A stretch of 64,000 nt of DNA from Lewinellaceae bacterium (GTDB taxonomy: Bacteria > Bacteroidota > Bacteroidia > Chitinophagales > Saprospiraceae). Positions 46,683 through 55,647 of this stretch are shown here, one piece after another. Both the position numbers and the translations under genes were made by a program. Below the pieces are notes generated by a model, which worked only from the letters and a program-made list of their open reading frames with translations, did no database searches and had not been told where the DNA came from. Where the stretch lies: contig JACJYG010000006.1 in assembly GCA_020636215.1 (NCBI GenBank), positions 1 through 64,000 of the forward strand. Reading direction: 5' to 3'. The number at the start of each line of letters is the position of its first letter. The first letter of the stretch is position 1.

Positions 46683-47516
46683 ATGAAAACCATCATCCTC
46701 CTATCCTTTCTCCTCCTCACCACCGCCCTCGGCGCCCAAACCACCATCCGCGGGCGCGTCATCGATGCCGAAAGCCAGGCGCCCATTCCCTATGTGAACA
46801 TCGGGGTCAAAAGGCTCGCCACCGGTACGGTTAGCGACGAGCAGGGGGGATTCAGCCTCGTACTGAAGCAGGCCGAGGAGTTAATTACCTTTTCAGCCAT
46901 CGGCTATCAGGCGCGGGAGATAAGCGGCATGGCTTGGAAAGACGGCCAGGCGGTAGAGCTGTCCCGGCGGGCTTATGATCTGGAGCAGGTAGAAGTCAAA
47001 GCCCGGCAGTTCAACGGGCCGGAAAAGATATTCGGCGCCCGGAATGATACCCGGGGGCTCAGCATCGGCTTCGGCAGCCGCCAACTGGGCGCACAAATCG
47101 GTGCGATCATCCCCATCGACAGGCCCACCTACGTCAAAAGCGCCAATTTCGTACTCAACCACGCCAAGGGCGACAGCATGTTGTTCCGGGTTAACATCTA
47201 CACCTTTCAGGGTGGCGAGGCCGGCGACAACCTGCTGCGGGAAAACGTCCTGATCCATAGCCGGCAGCAGAAGGGGACGATAACGGTAGACCTGACGCCC
47301 TACGACCTGGTGCTGGAACAAGACGCCCTGCTGTCACTGGAATGGGTGCGCGACGATGGGAAAGAGGGTAACCTGGGCATCACCTTCGACACCAAAAAGG
47401 GGAAAAAAGGGAAAGGGGTGTATCTGAAAAATTCCAGCATCGGCGCTTTCTCGAAACTGGGGTACAAAACCGCCTACAAGCCCTGTTTTTATTTTGTGGG
47501 AAGGCAGGTGGATTGA
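46683..47516 (+). CDS. Exported protein with carboxypeptidase-D-like regulatory domain
   Basis: The 277-aa product is taken from the ATG at 46683, giving signal peptide MKTIILLSFLLLTTALGAQ. A beta-sandwich domain follows (TIRGRVIDAESQAPIPYVNI, VSDEQGGFSL, ITFSAIGYQ; about 20-105). The remainder (about 110-277) is a family seen after such domains, without a TonB plug or barrel, so it is not a truncated receptor by length. It probably acts in the periplasm or at the outer membrane. It follows the protease gene by 66 bp and may share its transcript. Confidence 0.82.
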   Translation: MKTIILLSFLLLTTALGAQTTIRGRVIDAESQAPIPYVNIGVKRLATGTVSDEQGGFSLVLKQAEELITFSAIGYQAREISGMAWKDGQAVELSRRAYDLEQVEVKARQFNGPEKIFGARNDTRGLSIGFGSRQLGAQIGAIIPIDRPTYVKSANFVLNHAKGDSMLFRVNIYTFQGGEAGDNLLRENVLIHSRQQKGTITVDLTPYDLVLEQDALLSLEWVRDDGKEGNLGITFDTKKGKKGKGVYLKNSSIGAFSKLGYKTAYKPCFYFVGRQVD

Positions 47517-47536
47517 ATGATTAATAACCGGAAACC

Positions 47537-48265
47537 CTACAGAATCCGCTCATACACCCTTTGCAGGGAAATGGCCTTATCCAGAACCGGGATCGTGTCT
47601 TCCAGCGCATTAAAGTCCAGGTTGCGCCATTCCTTCGCGCCGGTGCGGATGTAGGTGGAGGCGGATACGTAGTCCTGTTCAATGAAGATCACTTGTTGGA
47701 GGGAGGGAAGTTGTTTATAGTCGGCCAGTTTTTCGGACAGGTCGAAATCGCGGGTGCTGTCCGACAGTACTTCAACGATCAGCCAGGGGTTGGTGAGGCC
47801 AGATACTGCCCGGCGGTTGAATTTGTAGGTTCTTTGCTCGATCTCGCCTTTTACAACGGTCACGTCGGCATTATAGCCTTTGCGGTCTTCGGCAATGAAT
47901 AAGCGGGCGTTGCTACCCAGAATATGGAAATGTGGATTGCTCTGGCCTTCCAGTAATTCGGCCAATAATTTTCCGATGCGCATGACGAGGGCCTCATGCA
48001 CTACGCTTGCTTCACCCATAATCGCGTTAGTTGGTTCATCGATTTCTAGAAAGGAGATGATGTGCCCGTCCCGGTAGTGGATGCGGTAATTACAATCTTC
48101 AGAGAGCGCAAGATATTCTTCGAAGGTAGCCGGCGCGCGCAATTCCCGGACGCCGAGATCCATGCGCGCCTCGAGTGTTTTGGGCCAGTGCCGCCGTTTA
48201 CGGAAGGGCTCGGAAGTGCGCACGGCCGCTAGTTTGGTGGATTGTTGCGGGCTGGTTTCCGGCAT
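47537..48265 (-). CDS. Uma2-family (DUF820) PD-(D/E)XK nuclease-like protein
   Basis: The 242-aa protein carries the Uma2 core: FEEYLALSEDCNYRIHYRDG, GSNARLFIAEDRKGYNADVT with the catalytic Asp region, and PWLIVEVLSDSTRDFDLSEK with the E-x-L...K element. Uma2 proteins are widespread, often in multicopy, and are presumed nucleases, but their biological role is unknown. It converges on the carboxypeptidase-D-like gene 20 bp away. Confidence 0.88.
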   Translation of the reverse strand: MPETSPQQSTKLAAVRTSEPFRKRRHWPKTLEARMDLGVRELRAPATFEEYLALSEDCNYRIHYRDGHIISFLEIDEPTNAIMGEASVVHEALVMRIGKLLAELLEGQSNPHFHILGSNARLFIAEDRKGYNADVTVVKGEIEQRTYKFNRRAVSGLTNPWLIVEVLSDSTRDFDLSEKLADYKQLPSLQQVIFIEQDYVSASTYIRTGAKEWRNLDFNALEDTIPVLDKAISLQRVYERIL

Positions 48266-48488
48266 GATGTGAAATGCTTTGGTGTTTGTGTAAAAATAAG
48301 CAAAAAATGGATGCTATGCACATTGCCATACCTTCTGCTCAAACGCTCTTCTCCCGGGTATGTTTTCCTAATTTCCAGGTGGATATTTACCGAAGATAAG
48401 GTATTTTTAGGGGAGTTCCACTTTAAGCTTCCCACGCTGAAAGCGGCTTTGCTCGGTTCACCTGAATTGTGAAGAAAAAATCAAAACC

Positions 48489-49853
48489 ATGCAATGCTCA
48501 TTTCGATTTCAGATCGCCCTTTGTTTGTCCCTTGCTGCCTTTAACTGCGCCCGGCCGCAGTTCATAGAAATAGACACCCAGCCGGCCCCCAATTTCGATG
48601 AAGGCTTCCGTCAGTTCTGTTCCATTGAGCTTGCCAATGGGAATCATGAACGCAATGCCGTCCTGTGCGCCTTTTACGGGGATTACCGAAACGCCATCGC
48701 CCAGGCCACCCAAAGGGCTTTCCCCGCTCCTGACCCTTTCAGCTCCATTCAAGTCGCCACCAGCGACATGGAACGGGAAGTGATGCTGGAAAAGGCACAA
48801 CAGCTTCTCAACAACCCGGATCAAAGCGAGGCCTCCCGGCAGATGGCCGAAAGCCTGCTGGCCGTGCTGAGCAGCCCGGCCTCGGTTGAAGCGGTATTTG
48901 AGGGCGCCCGGCCGGTTGACGCACTGGAATATATCCTTTCCCGGGCGGGCGATTACCACTTCACGCTGATCAACGAAGCCCACTTCAGTTCCCAGCACCG
49001 GAATTTCACCCACCGCCTGTTGAAGCCCCTTTGGGAACAAGGCTACCGCTACCTGGCCCTCGAAGCATTAGGTTATCAGGATAGCCTGCTTCAGGAACGG
49101 GGCTACCCCGTTCGCACTACGGGCTACTACACCAATGACGCCCACTTCGGAAACCTGATAAGGGCGGCCCTTCAGATCGGCTACACCCTGGCGCCCTACG
49201 AAACCCAAAGCCCGGACAAGGACGGAACCGAGCGGGACCGCGACCAGGCCCAGCATATCCTCCAGCGAACCTGGCTGAAGGACAAGCAGGGCAAAGTGCT
49301 GGTCCACGCCGGCTATGGCCACATCCGGGAAACGGGCAGCAGCCAGTACGAACCCATGGGGTTTCAACTCCGGAAAATGGCCAATCAGGATATTCTGACC
49401 ATCGATCAGGAAAACATGACGCCTCTGGACCAGGCCGACAAAACGCACCCCTTCTACCGCTTCGCCGACAGCCTTTTTCAAATTAACGCCCCTTCTGTTA
49501 TCCTTAACCCAGCCGGGCAGCCCATTGTAGAACCGGTCCAGCAAGGCGCCATCGACATTCATGTGTATCACCCCCGAACCCAATTCATCGATGGCCGGCC
49601 GGATTGGATGATGCAGGCGGGAAAGGCCAAAGTCCGCATCCCCGAAAAATTAAAGCCCTATGAGGGCCACCTGATCCGGGTGATCCGGAAAGGAGAAGGA
49701 AAGAACGCCGTGCCAGTTGATCAGTTTGTGATCGACGGCGAAAAAGTGTTGCTTTTGCCTTCAGGCCTGTATATTGCACAGATCGTGGATTGCGAAGGCA
49801 GTTTGGTGAAAGCGTTTGAAGTTAGGGTGGGTTCAGGGGAAGCGCCTGAATGA
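48489..49853 (+). CDS. ChaN/EreA-like (TIKI superfamily) lipoprotein
   Basis: The 454-aa protein has a lipoprotein signal peptide with Cys20 (AFNC). The middle (about 145-310) shows LINEAHFSSQHRNFTHRLL, YLALEALGYQDSL, GYYTNDAHFGNLIRAALQIG and LVHAGYGHIRE, an ordered set of His/Glu motifs recalling the ChaN/erythromycin-esterase/TIKI fold. No exact family is certain. The C-terminal 90 residues form a separate beta-rich region. It may be an envelope hydrolase or heme/ligand binder; the function is unknown. Confidence 0.65.
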   Translation: MQCSFRFQIALCLSLAAFNCARPQFIEIDTQPAPNFDEGFRQFCSIELANGNHERNAVLCAFYGDYRNAIAQATQRAFPAPDPFSSIQVATSDMEREVMLEKAQQLLNNPDQSEASRQMAESLLAVLSSPASVEAVFEGARPVDALEYILSRAGDYHFTLINEAHFSSQHRNFTHRLLKPLWEQGYRYLALEALGYQDSLLQERGYPVRTTGYYTNDAHFGNLIRAALQIGYTLAPYETQSPDKDGTERDRDQAQHILQRTWLKDKQGKVLVHAGYGHIRETGSSQYEPMGFQLRKMANQDILTIDQENMTPLDQADKTHPFYRFADSLFQINAPSVILNPAGQPIVEPVQQGAIDIHVYHPRTQFIDGRPDWMMQAGKAKVRIPEKLKPYEGHLIRVIRKGEGKNAVPVDQFVIDGEKVLLLPSGLYIAQIVDCEGSLVKAFEVRVGSGEAPE

Positions 49854-49985
49854 TGCCGCCCGTAAATCCCACCCGTCTGCCGCCAAAGCCGGGCAGGAAT
49901 CGTACCCGTCTGTTGACCCAGCCGGGCGAGCCTTCAACCTCCAAATCCGCTGTCAGATAATTTCAGTTCATTCACAACCAATACA

Positions 49986-50687
49986 ATGAAAAACCACTTC
50001 CTCCTTTCGCTACTCGCCTTCGGCCTCTGGGCCTGCGCCTCTTCCACGCCGCCTCCGCCAGAGCCGGTTTCCCTTTTCGACGGTATAGGGCTAAAGGGCT
50101 GGCATGTCGACGTGCCCGACAGCGATACCCTCGCCATCCCCGAAAACCCCTTCGTGGTGCGCAACGGCCTGCTGGTCAGCTTGGGTACCCCCGGCGGGCA
50201 TCTGATCACCGATTCCGTTTATCATAACTACCGCCTGGAAGTCGAGTACCGTTTCGCCGGCGAACCCGGCAACTGTGGGGTGCTGGTGCATGCTTCCCGG
50301 CCGCGGGCGCTGTATGGTATGTTCCCCCAATCGCTTGAAGTGCAGATGGAACACGGTAACGCCGGCGACTTCTGGTGCATCGTCGAAGACATCACAGTGC
50401 CCGACATGGAGCAACGGCGCGGGCCGAAAGAAGAATGGGGGATCACCGAAGGCAAAGGCCGTCACATCGCCAACCTCACCGATGGCTCGGAAAAGCCCGT
50501 CGGCGAATGGAACGCCATGACGATCGAATGCTTTGGCAACGAGATCAAAGTTTGGGTCAACGGCGATCTGGTAAATTATGGTAATAACTGCACGGCAGAC
50601 AAGGGGCAGATCGCCCTGCAGGCGGAGGGCTCGGAGGTGGAGTTCCGGAAATTATTGCTCAGTCCGATTACGGCCTTGAGTAAGTAA
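49986..50687 (+). CDS. DUF1080 (3-keto-disaccharide hydrolase-type) lipoprotein
   Basis: The 233-aa protein has a lipoprotein signal peptide (LAFGLWACASS, Cys17) and the DUF1080 concanavalin-like fold: PVSLFDGIGLKGWHVD, YRLEVEYRFAGEPGNCGVLV, QSLEVQMEHGNAGDFW and GEWNAMTIECFGNEIKVWVN. Members cleave 3-keto-glycosides or bind sugars. The 132-bp spacer before it lacks a recognised promoter. It may act with the CBM9-like lipoprotein only in a general sense; they are not linked. Confidence 0.88.
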   Translation: MKNHFLLSLLAFGLWACASSTPPPPEPVSLFDGIGLKGWHVDVPDSDTLAIPENPFVVRNGLLVSLGTPGGHLITDSVYHNYRLEVEYRFAGEPGNCGVLVHASRPRALYGMFPQSLEVQMEHGNAGDFWCIVEDITVPDMEQRRGPKEEWGITEGKGRHIANLTDGSEKPVGEWNAMTIECFGNEIKVWVNGDLVNYGNNCTADKGQIALQAEGSEVEFRKLLLSPITALSK

Positions 50688-50704
50688 TATGCATCAAAAT
50701 ACGC

Positions 50705-51373
50705 TTATGCGGTAGCACTAGTATTGTTGCTATCGGCTTGCCGGAAAAAGTAGCTCGTGATACCCGCGATGCAAAGGCCGGCGATGATACCACCGGCAAC
50801 GCCCGTCAGCAGGAATTCACGGAATGAATTTGATGCCTGGAATACCAGGCCTGCAAGAGTGATGACGAACAGGCTTAGCGCCCAGCTAAAAACATTCATG
50901 CCGATCCAGGGGGCGGCTTTATCCTGATGATTTCTCAGCACCAGCCATTGGGCAAACCCGATGAGGGCGCCCAGAATAGCCCCAAAAATAATGGAGCCGT
51001 ACACAACTGTAAATTCCGGTATGCCGAAAGGAGGAATAGCCTGCATGCTATTTTCTCCGGTAAAGGTAAAAGAGGGGGCGATAGCCAGCACCCACCCTGC
51101 AATAAAGGCCAGTACAGTATTGCCCCACCACTTCACCCAGGATAAATGCTGGTAGCGTTGTTTAAGTATCCGCCATTGAAACCAGGCGAGGATACTTCCT
51201 GCAATCAGGCCACCGACAATGGCAAAAACTAATCCGGCAGCTTTTTCCAGGGCCGTGTCAGGTTGTCCCAATAGCTGGCTTTCATAAGACAAAAGCCCAG
51301 CCGCTACAGCGATACCCAAAAAAATCCCTACCGCATCATTGATGATCCAACTACTTTGGAATGTGCTTTTCAT
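50705..51373 (-). CDS. Multi-pass membrane protein with internal repeat, unknown function
   Basis: The 222-aa protein has about six hydrophobic segments. Two halves echo each other: GGLIAGSILAWFQWRILKQ and GAILGALIGFAQWLVLRNH, each a Gly/Ala-rich helix ending F-x-Q-W-x2-L, so it probably arose by duplication. I recognise no family. A perfect terminator hairpin lies in its upstream region (51455-51488), in the correct sense to end minus-strand transcripts. Confidence 0.7.
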   Translation of the reverse strand: MKSTFQSSWIINDAVGIFLGIAVAAGLLSYESQLLGQPDTALEKAAGLVFAIVGGLIAGSILAWFQWRILKQRYQHLSWVKWWGNTVLAFIAGWVLAIAPSFTFTGENSMQAIPPFGIPEFTVVYGSIIFGAILGALIGFAQWLVLRNHQDKAAPWIGMNVFSWALSLFVITLAGLVFQASNSFREFLLTGVAGGIIAGLCIAGITSYFFRQADSNNTSATA

Positions 51374-51977
51374 GACTTTTGTTTATAAATAAAAAGCCTG
51401 AAGGGGCGGAGATGTTCGAAGGGGAAGGCATCTATTGTTCAGCGGGTATTTGGCTTATAAAAAAAGCTGCCCGGCCAAACCGGGCAGCGCCATACTACTG
51501 CATACTGAAAGCACAACTTTGTTGCCCTGAAGGGCTCTATAAAACTAAACAGGAATGCTTGAAGTCTTCTGCCCTAAACCGGCAGGCTATCCTTTTAGGG
51601 TTAAGTGTTTTTTTAATTAATTTAATAGCTTTACTATTATACAGCTGCCCTTTAATTTGGTTCGCAACTTTGGGGCTTTTGAGATTTATTTTTTAAGTCC
51701 TCATAAATCAATGGCGTCTGGAATATATATGCTTCAAGGTGTTCTGAAAAATTATCTGCTTCGTTTACGAACAACTTTGAAAAACAGGTGTATTGATAGT
51801 GATACTTTTATTACTTTTGCCCCTCGGCAAACCTGTTCTTTGAAAAATAGTCCTGCAGTCATTCTTTTATGCTGGTTTTGTCGAAAAGCCCGTTATTTTT
51901 TAAAATTCGCCCGATTGCCTTAAACCTTTTTTCCTATATTGGCAATAGGAGAACTTTTACCCAAAATTTTGCCGGCC
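51374..51977. other. AT-rich spacer, 604 bp, without accepted gene
   Basis: It lies between a minus-strand membrane-protein gene and a plus-strand TetR gene. It contains a minus-strand terminator (51455-51488), a weak CCCTAAA/TTTAGGG stem (51572-51600) with a nearby T run, and a TACTTTTG -7-like box (51812-51819). Open frames at 51379-51696 and 51657-51923 show no recognised features. A small RNA ending at the minus-strand terminator is possible. Confidence 0.5.
51455..51488 (-). terminator. Minus-strand intrinsic terminator upstream of membrane-protein gene
   Basis: GCTGCCCGG (51466-51474) pairs perfectly with CCGGGCAGC (51480-51488) over a 5-nt loop. On the minus strand it is followed by TTTTTT, a textbook terminator. 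It lies about 80 bases before the gene ending at 50705 on the same strand, so it may be an attenuator in that gene's leader or the end of a separate small transcript. Confidence 0.85.
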
Positions 51978-52682
51978 ATGCTGAAAGTAACGGTCAAACT
52001 GGATGTCAACGAAAAGCTTTACCTGAAAAATCCGGAGGAGACGAAACTGGGCCGGCGCATCGTGCAGCAAAGTATCCTGCTCATTGACGAGGCCGGGCTT
52101 GAAAGCTTTACCTTTAAAAAGCTTGCGGATAAAATTAGCTCTACCGAGGCTTCCGTATACCGCTACTTTGAAAACAAACACCTGCTGTTTGTCTACCTAA
52201 CCAATTGGTACTGGGAATGGATGAAATTCCGGGTTGGCTTCTTTACCCTCAATGTGGATGACCCCGCCGAGAAACTGAAAACGGCCATGAGGGTTATCGT
52301 TGATACCGCCCAACCGAGCACCTCAGTAGATTATGTGGACCCTGAAGTTCTGCATCGCATCGTTATAACGGAAGGGGCCAAAGCCTATCACAGTAAATCG
52401 GTAGACGAAGAAAACAAGGAAGGTTTTTTCCTCTCCTACAAAGCCCTCTGTCGAAAGATCGCAGAAATTATCCTGGAGGTCAATTCCCAATACGCCTATC
52501 CCCGTTCGCTGGCCAGCATGCTGCTGGAAACCGCCAATAACAACATTTACTTCGCTCAACACCTTCCCCGGCTCACTGATATCCGCCACCGGGAAGGCTA
52601 CCTGGAAGATATTGTAGATATGCTGTTCTCTTTCGCCTTCGGTTGCATATTCAGTGCCAACCTCGGCCACCAAAGGGGGTAA
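51978..52682 (+). CDS. TetR/AcrR-family transcriptional regulator
   Basis: The 234-aa product is taken from the ATG at 51978 (MLKVTVKLDVNEKLYLK). The HTH is about residues 44-63 (FTFKKLADKISSTEASVYRYF), the classic TetR tetrad. The ligand-binding part is helical with no name. The upstream TACTTTTG (51812-51819) could be its -7 box. Neighbours are isocitrate dehydrogenase downstream and a membrane protein upstream; the target is unknown. Confidence 0.88.
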   Translation: MLKVTVKLDVNEKLYLKNPEETKLGRRIVQQSILLIDEAGLESFTFKKLADKISSTEASVYRYFENKHLLFVYLTNWYWEWMKFRVGFFTLNVDDPAEKLKTAMRVIVDTAQPSTSVDYVDPEVLHRIVITEGAKAYHSKSVDEENKEGFFLSYKALCRKIAEIILEVNSQYAYPRSLASMLLETANNNIYFAQHLPRLTDIRHREGYLEDIVDMLFSFAFGCIFSANLGHQRG

Positions 52683-52943
52683 GTACGATGCCATTCGGTT
52701 CCATTCCAAAGATACTGCAGATACAGTCAGATGCTTATGAGGGCTTGCTCCAGATCCACTTAAGCATCCCTGATACCACCCGCTTTTTAGGCTTAGCATC
52801 AATCACCTTTGTACGGGTGGGATGAGCATCCAATCTTAGCGATAAACAGAATATGTACAGGCAAAAGGTACTATCAATAGTATCGCTCAGCAGATACCCT
52901 CTGATTGTTCCATGATTTCTCTAGAAACAAACTAATTAAACAT
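52683..52943. other. Spacer before isocitrate dehydrogenase, 261 bp
   Basis: No gene or clear promoter was seen. ACCTTTG at 52804-52810 lacks the upstream TA of a -7 box. Confidence 0.4.
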
Positions 52944-54476
52944 ATGAAATTAACCGAGCAGATCCTTACAAACCCTCAGTCGGCGCCAGCTCCCCTGGAT
53001 AACCGCATCACCCTTGCATATGGGGATGGCATCGGCCGGGAGATTATGGAATCGACCCTGGCCATCCTGGACGCCGCCGGCGCCGGCCTGGAGTATGATA
53101 CCATCAAGATCGGCAAGGAGATGTATCTGGAAGGCCATGCTTCCGGTATCAGCCCCGAAGCCTGGGATGTATTGCGCCGCAATAAGGCCTTTTTAAAAGG
53201 CCCCATCACCACACCCCAAGGCGGTGGCTATAAGAGCCTCAATGTCACTATTCGTAAAACGCTGGGCTTGTATGCCAATGTGCGCCCCTGCCGCGCTTTT
53301 ACACCCTACGTCAAAAGTCATTTTCCGGATATGGACCTCGTGGTCATTCGGGAAAATGAAGAAGACCTCTATGCGGGTATCGAACACCAGCAAACGGCAG
53401 AGGTGGTGCAATGCCTCAAGCTCGTCTCTCGCCCGGGTTGCGAGCGCCTCATCCGTTACGCCTTCGAATACGCCCGCGCCTACGGCCGCCGGAAGGTTAC
53501 CTGCATGACCAAAGACAACATCATGAAGCATACCGATGGGCTTTTCCATCAGGTATTCGACGAGGTCGCCAAAGAATATCAGGATATTGAAGCTGATCAT
53601 TATATCATCGACATTGGCGCAGCTATGCTGGCCGATTCCCCCGGCCGTTTCGATGTGGTGGTGACGCTCAATCTATATGGAGATATCATCTCCGATATCA
53701 CCGCTCAGGTTGCCGGGTCCGTTGGCTTGGGAGGTTCCGCAAATATTGGTAGCCACATTTCCATGTTCGAGGCTATTCATGGCTCCGCCCCCGATATTGC
53801 CGGCAAGGGCCTGGCCAATCCCTCCGGCCTCATCAATGCAGCCTGCATGATGCTGGCGCACCTCGGTAAAGGCCGTATCGCCGAGCGCATCCAGAATGCT
53901 CTGCTTTGCACTCTTGAGGAAGGAATCCATACGGCTGATCTTTACAATGAGGCGTTTACCAAACAAAAGGTGAGCACCTCCGGCTTTACCCAAGCTGTTA
54001 TCCAACGCCTGGGACAGGAACCTTCCAGGCTGAAAGCCGTACGCATGGGGCAACAGTCCAAACCGATTGAAGTACAAGTCAAACCCTATGTGCGGCCCGA
54101 TAAAAAACTGGTGGGAGTAGATGTCTTCATCGATTGGGCCGATGGCAACCGGATCCCGGCAGAACTGGGCCATCAACTGGAAAAGCTCGCCGGAGAGGCC
54201 CTTCAACTCAAAATGATCACCAACCGGGGCGTGAAAGTCTACCCCGATGGCTTTCCCGAAACCTTCTGTACCGACCACTGGCGTTGCCGCTTCGTGGCTT
54301 CGGCCTCTAAGGTTGACGCCCAAGGTAGTGGAATGGCTTACGCGGCGCCGGTAGCCTATTCAGATATTACCAACCTGCTGCAACGGCTGACTATCGCAGG
54401 CCTGAATTTTATCAAGATCGAAAACCTCTATGAGATCGATGGTGAAAGGGCCTACTCGCTGGGGCAAGGAGAGTAG
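52944..54476 (+). CDS. icd: Isocitrate dehydrogenase, Thermus-type with extra C-terminal domain
   Basis: The 510-aa product is taken from the ATG at 52944 (MKLTEQILTNPQSAPAP). The catalytic domain shows the substrate loop KSLNVTIRKTLGLYANVRP (S98, N100, R104), Y143 in ENEEDLYAGIE, and NLYGDIISD. The C-terminal extension (about 370-510, VGVDVFIDW, LKMITNRGVKVYP, DHWRCRF) is the additional domain of Thermus-type enzymes. At the cofactor site, HGSAPDIAGK has D284-I285 where NADP-specific E. coli enzyme has Lys-Tyr, which points to NAD+; this is inference. It performs oxidative decarboxylation of isocitrate in the TCA cycle. Confidence 0.9.
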   Translation: MKLTEQILTNPQSAPAPLDNRITLAYGDGIGREIMESTLAILDAAGAGLEYDTIKIGKEMYLEGHASGISPEAWDVLRRNKAFLKGPITTPQGGGYKSLNVTIRKTLGLYANVRPCRAFTPYVKSHFPDMDLVVIRENEEDLYAGIEHQQTAEVVQCLKLVSRPGCERLIRYAFEYARAYGRRKVTCMTKDNIMKHTDGLFHQVFDEVAKEYQDIEADHYIIDIGAAMLADSPGRFDVVVTLNLYGDIISDITAQVAGSVGLGGSANIGSHISMFEAIHGSAPDIAGKGLANPSGLINAACMMLAHLGKGRIAERIQNALLCTLEEGIHTADLYNEAFTKQKVSTSGFTQAVIQRLGQEPSRLKAVRMGQQSKPIEVQVKPYVRPDKKLVGVDVFIDWADGNRIPAELGHQLEKLAGEALQLKMITNRGVKVYPDGFPETFCTDHWRCRFVASASKVDAQGSGMAYAAPVAYSDITNLLQRLTIAGLNFIKIENLYEIDGERAYSLGQGE

Positions 54477-54492
54477 TTCAGTGCGCCAGTTG

Positions 54493-54519
54493 GCAGTGTG
54501 CAGAAATGCTGTACACTGC
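54493..54519. terminator. Hairpin between convergent icd and dapF
   Basis: GCAGTGTGCAG (54493-54503) pairs with CTGTACACTGC (54509-54519), one mismatch, between the icd stop and the dapF stop. It may act as a shared terminator; no T tract is evident. Confidence 0.6.
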
Positions 54520-54536
54520 TAACTGCCGACTGCCGA

Positions 54537-55319
54537 CTAAACAGTTCCCTCAAACACCCTTTCCGCCGGGCCGCATAACCAGATATTTGTAAAGCCATCG
54601 CCTTTGGGCTCGAAGCGGACTTCCAGTTGGCCGCCCTTCGCCTGGATAGGGATGGTTTGCAGTCCGTTGGCGGGCGTTTGCAAATAACGCGCGATGGCCG
54701 AGGCGGTAACCCCGGTGCCACAGGCGAGGGTCTCATCTTCTACCCCGCGCTCGTAAGTAGCGACAGCGATGCCGTTGCCCTGAACCTGTACAAAGTTGAC
54801 ATTGGCGCCTTCGGCCCGGAATCGTTCTGAATAGCGGATAGCCCGGCCTTGCTGGTATACATTCACCGCCTGCAGGTCGTCGACAAAAGTGACGTAGTGC
54901 GGGGAACCGGTGTTGAGAAAATAGTAACCCTGGCCTTGCTCAACGGAAGCCACATCGCCCAGGCGGAGTTCTATCCAGCCATTGGCCCGACGGCGAGCCT
55001 CGTGCGGGCCATCGACGGCCTGGAACCGGCAGCTATCAGTAATGAGCCCCAGGTGGTGTGCAAAGGCAACGATACATCGGCCTCCGTTTCCGCACATACT
55101 CCCCTCGCCACCGTCGGCATTGAAATAAACCATTTCAAAATCATATCCAGCCTTTTCTTGTAACAGGATCAGGCCATCGGCGCCGATGCCGAAATGACGG
55201 TCGCAAAGGCGTTCGATCTGGGTACTATCCTTCCGGGATAAATAAGGCCGGCTGCGCTGGTCGATCAGGATAAAATCATTACCGGCGCCCTGGTATTTGT
55301 GAAAGGGAATAGGAGGCAT
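54537..55319 (-). CDS. dapF: Diaminopimelate epimerase
   Basis: The 260-aa enzyme has the two catalytic cysteines in the two half-domains: C76 in EGSMCGNGGRC and C200 in DETLACGTGVTAS. The start KYQGAGNDFILID is also typical. It converts LL- to meso-diaminopimelate for lysine and peptidoglycan. It lies 12 bp after a small membrane-protein gene, with which it is probably co-transcribed. Confidence 0.97.
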   Translation of the reverse strand: MPPIPFHKYQGAGNDFILIDQRSRPYLSRKDSTQIERLCDRHFGIGADGLILLQEKAGYDFEMVYFNADGGEGSMCGNGGRCIVAFAHHLGLITDSCRFQAVDGPHEARRRANGWIELRLGDVASVEQGQGYYFLNTGSPHYVTFVDDLQAVNVYQQGRAIRYSERFRAEGANVNFVQVQGNGIAVATYERGVEDETLACGTGVTASAIARYLQTPANGLQTIPIQAKGGQLEVRFEPKGDGFTNIWLCGPAERVFEGTV

Positions 55320-55331
55320 AAAAATTGCATT

Positions 55332-55550
55332 TTATTGGCTTATCGAGTCAATGGCGGTGCTATCCGCGGTCTCCGCCGGCTTCAACGGATCCTCAAATCC
55401 TACAGGCACCTTCAATGTGTAATGCCGGTAAGCAATGGCTCCTGCCAGTACAAGGATCAGGGCCAGCCCGAAGATGGAGAATTTCCAGGGCCAGATATTG
55501 CCGTTGTTATCGCCCCCGAAGGGGCTGGGTTCGTTGTTAGCTTGGCTCAT
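55332..55550 (-). CDS. Small single-pass membrane protein upstream of dapF
   Basis: The 72-aa product has a hydrophilic Asn/Gly-rich N terminus, one membrane helix (about 22-42, WKFSIFGLALILVLAGAIAY) and an acidic tail ending DSTAIDSISQ. I recognise no family. The tight 12-bp spacing to dapF and the clear membrane segment support it as a real gene. Confidence 0.65.
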   Translation of the reverse strand: MSQANNEPSPFGGDNNGNIWPWKFSIFGLALILVLAGAIAYRHYTLKVPVGFEDPLKPAETADSTAIDSISQ

Positions 55551-55610
55551 GGCTTTGATTTATGTTGATGCAAATATAACAGCCTGCTGTTGTTAAGGAG
55601 GTTAAGTTGG

Positions 55611-55640
55611 TTGAGAAAGGTTGAGAAAGAATTATCTTTG
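55611..55640 (+). promoter_or_regulatory. Promoter of the DUF6660/TonB metal locus, near-leaderless
   Basis: A perfect -7 box TATCTTTG (55633-55640) lies 19 bp after a TTG -33 box (55611-55613), the same geometry as the rpsL promoter. The start codon at 55648 is only seven bases past the box, so the transcript should begin at, or within a few bases of, the ATG. Confidence 0.85.
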
Positions 55641-55647
55641 CATCCTG

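Noticed and set aside
51379..51923. Two overlapping plus-strand frames (105 and 88 codons)
   Set aside because: They mix hydrophobic and Cys residues without a family match and cross the terminator hairpin; kept only as spacer.
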